From contig CAZPFL010000001.1 in NCBI GenBank assembly GCA_964585785.1, positions 62,001 to 126,000 of the forward strand: DNA of 64,000 bases, in the 5' to 3' direction. The notes under the pieces are model-generated. The model searched no databases, was not told the origin of the DNA, and saw only the letters and a list, made by a program, of their open reading frames with translations. This DNA comes from WHUA01 sp964585785 (GTDB lineage Bacteria > Pseudomonadota > Alphaproteobacteria > UBA8366). The position numbers and the translations under genes are program-made. The number at the start of each line of letters is the position of its first letter. Positions within the stretch are counted from its first letter, which is position 1. Below are positions 62,772 to 64,000 of the stretch, piece after piece.

Positions 62772-63419
62772 ATGGCGACTAAAGTGCGCAAGCATTCCTA
62801 TGTAATTCCCTGTTCCAGCGATTTTCGCGATGCCGTGCAGGCGCTGGCCGACCGCCGCGAGGTCAATGTCGGCGACATCGCGCGCTCGGTCATGCTGATC
62901 ATCTCGCATGACACGATCGTCGCCTGCCCCGATCCCGGCGAGCCGGGCGCGAACGACCGCGAGACGGTGATCCTCAAATCAGGTCCGAACAAGGGCAAGC
63001 CCTGGCGCCGCAAGCCGCGCCTGCAGGCGCGCCTGCCCGGCGGCTACAAGGTCGGCGATATCCGCCGCGCGCTCGGCGTGGCGCTGGCGCTCAACATGGG
63101 GGAGATCACGGTCAGCCTGGAAGACGGCCGCGCGCCGAAGGCAAAGGAACGCATCCGCGCCCTCAATGACGAGATCGCGCGCCTTCGGGCGGCCATGTCG
63201 GTCGTCGCGATGGATCCGCTGCCCCACGGCGTGCGCAATGCCGACGAGGCGCTTTTCGTGCTCGGCTTCCCGCCGGGCAGCAAGCCGAACCAGACCGAGG
63301 TCAAGGCGCGCTTCCGCATGCTGGCGACGATCCATCACCCGGACGCGCCCTTTGGCGACACGCGGCGCATGTCGCAGCTCAATCAGGCGATGTCCTGGTT
63401 GCGCGCGGGCGCGGCGTAA
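62772..63419 (+). CDS. J-domain-containing protein of unknown role
   Basis: The C-terminal 55 residues form a J domain with ALFVLGFPPGSKPNQTEVKA and the HPD tripeptide at residues 189-191, which stimulates DnaK ATPase. The first 150 residues are of no recognised family: a small helix-turn-like part (FRDAVQALADRREVNVGDIA), a basic KPWRRKPRLQARLPGG linker and an Arg/Ala-rich helix (about 122-143). No Gly/Phe or zinc domain, so it is a class C J protein, probably with a dedicated client. A terminator follows. Confidence 0.8.
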   Translation: MATKVRKHSYVIPCSSDFRDAVQALADRREVNVGDIARSVMLIISHDTIVACPDPGEPGANDRETVILKSGPNKGKPWRRKPRLQARLPGGYKVGDIRRALGVALALNMGEITVSLEDGRAPKAKERIRALNDEIARLRAAMSVVAMDPLPHGVRNADEALFVLGFPPGSKPNQTEVKARFRMLATIHHPDAPFGDTRRMSQLNQAMSWLRAGAA

Positions 63420-63429
63420 CGGTTCTTCG

Positions 63430-63461
63430 CCGGCGCAACGGCAATCGCGCGCCGGTTTTTC
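63430..63461 (+). terminator. Rho-independent terminator after the J-domain gene
   Basis: A 7-bp GC stem (63430-63436 with 63449-63455, 12-nt loop) is followed by TTTTTCTTC. It lies 10 nt after the stop codon. It abuts the 3' end of the convergent dehydrogenase gene. Confidence 0.75.
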
Positions 63462-63462
63462 T

Positions 63463-64000
63463 TCAGCGGGTTTTCGGGATTGTCGTGCCGGCCCATTTGG
63501 CGACCCAGGCGGCGATCTGGGTGATGTCCTGCGCGCCGCCGCCCATCGCCTTCACGATGCGGATGAGCTGGCGGACCGACTGGCAGACCGGCATCGGCAC
63601 GCCAAGCGCCTCGCCTTCCGAAAGCGCGAGGTCCACGTCCTTGATCATGATGTCGAGCGCCGCGCCGAAGTCGAAGGCGCCGGTGAGCACATGCTCCGGG
63701 ATCTTCTGCAGGGTCGCGCTGTTGCGGCCGCTGCCGATGTTGATCGCCTGCAGCATCGTCTCGGGGTCGAGACCGGCCTTGATGCCCATGACCAGCGCCT
63801 CCGACGTCGCGGCCAGCGCGGTCGCCGACAGGATGTTGTTGGCGAGCTTGAGACTCTGCGCCATGCCGGGCTTTTCGCCGACATAGGTGACCTTGCCCAG
63901 CACCGCGAGCGCCGGCTCGAGCTTAGCAAAGGCGTCCTTCGGGCCCGACGCCATGATCGACAGCGTGCCCGCGGCCGCGCCCGACGGGCCGCCGCTGATC
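63463..64000 (-). CDS. NAD(P)-dependent beta-hydroxyacid dehydrogenase (5' truncated by window)
   Basis: The frame is open to the window edge, and the first visible residues (ISGGPSGAAAGTLSIMASGP) are the substrate-binding signature of the 3-hydroxyisobutyrate/tartronate semialdehyde reductase family. The C-terminal all-helical domain has GMAQSLKLANNILSATAL with the catalytic Lys and ends in DITQIAAWVAK. The N-terminal Rossmann domain is outside the window. The ATG at 63954 is internal, not the start. Exact substrate unknown. Confidence 0.9.
   Translation of the reverse strand, partial: ISGGPSGAAAGTLSIMASGPKDAFAKLEPALAVLGKVTYVGEKPGMAQSLKLANNILSATALAATSEALVMGIKAGLDPETMLQAINIGSGRNSATLQKIPEHVLTGAFDFGAALDIMIKDVDLALSEGEALGVPMPVCQSVRQLIRIVKAMGGGAQDITQIAAWVAKWAGTTIPKTR

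Overview
The window is high-G+C DNA from a heterotrophic alphaproteobacterium, most like the Rhodospirillales and relatives. Supporting markers are the lptC-lptA-lptB-rpoN-hpf-ptsN order, an Hsp20-DUF1150 pair, the cobA-DUF2849-cysI-DUF934 sulfite-reduction cluster, a gltD-gltB pair, and a thrS-infC-rpmI-rplT-pheST block. Taxonomy is inferred from gene content and order only. There is no CRISPR array, transposase or prophage gene. One tRNA gene (Leu, anticodon CAG) and one riboswitch (cobalamin) are present.

Left part (1-14.5 kb). It opens with the end of a winged-helix regulator overlapping a NusG/RfaH-like antiterminator. A lone Flp pilin, a cold-shock protein and a small glycosyltransferase-like protein follow. 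Next is a complete vitamin B12 uptake operon on the minus strand: cobalamin riboswitch, btuB-like receptor, periplasmic binding protein, permease, ATPase and a dedicated tonB, all coupled by 4-nt overlaps. Upstream on the same strand lies cobA-DUF2849-cysI-DUF934, in which siroheme synthesis feeds sulfite reductase, and then an OmpR-type two-component pair.

The most interesting part is 14.7-26.5 kb. Four tandem, closely related luciferase-like flavin/F420-type oxidoreductases (plus strand) converge on a minus-strand operon. That operon runs from an alpha/beta hydrolase through npdG, cofE, cofD, cofC and fbiC to an LpxR-like outer-membrane barrel. The five central genes are a nearly complete coenzyme F420 pathway plus the NADPH:F420 oxidoreductase that loads the cofactor with hydride. 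F420 is best known from actinobacteria and methanogens, so the arrangement suggests a proteobacterial F420-dependent redox system whose substrate is unknown.

Middle part (26.6-33.2 kb). This is accessory DNA: an unfamiliar secreted protein, an M20 peptidase, a low-G+C sulfotransferase-like gene, an AtuA/DUF4387/HAD operon of unknown pathway and a small anchored protein.

Right part (33.2-64 kb). This is mostly housekeeping: Hsp20, ptsN, hpf, rpoN, the Lpt genes, RNase D, tRNA-Leu, an NDUFA9-like reductase, uppP, glutamate synthase, a GST, a TPR protein, two envelope glycosyltransferases, thrS, infC with an ATA start codon, rpmI-rplT and pheS-pheT. Two oddities stand out. An antisense SDR gene that lacks the catalytic Ser/Tyr/Lys splits infC from rpmI. 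A J-domain protein with an unknown N-terminal half follows pheT. The window ends inside a beta-hydroxyacid dehydrogenase.
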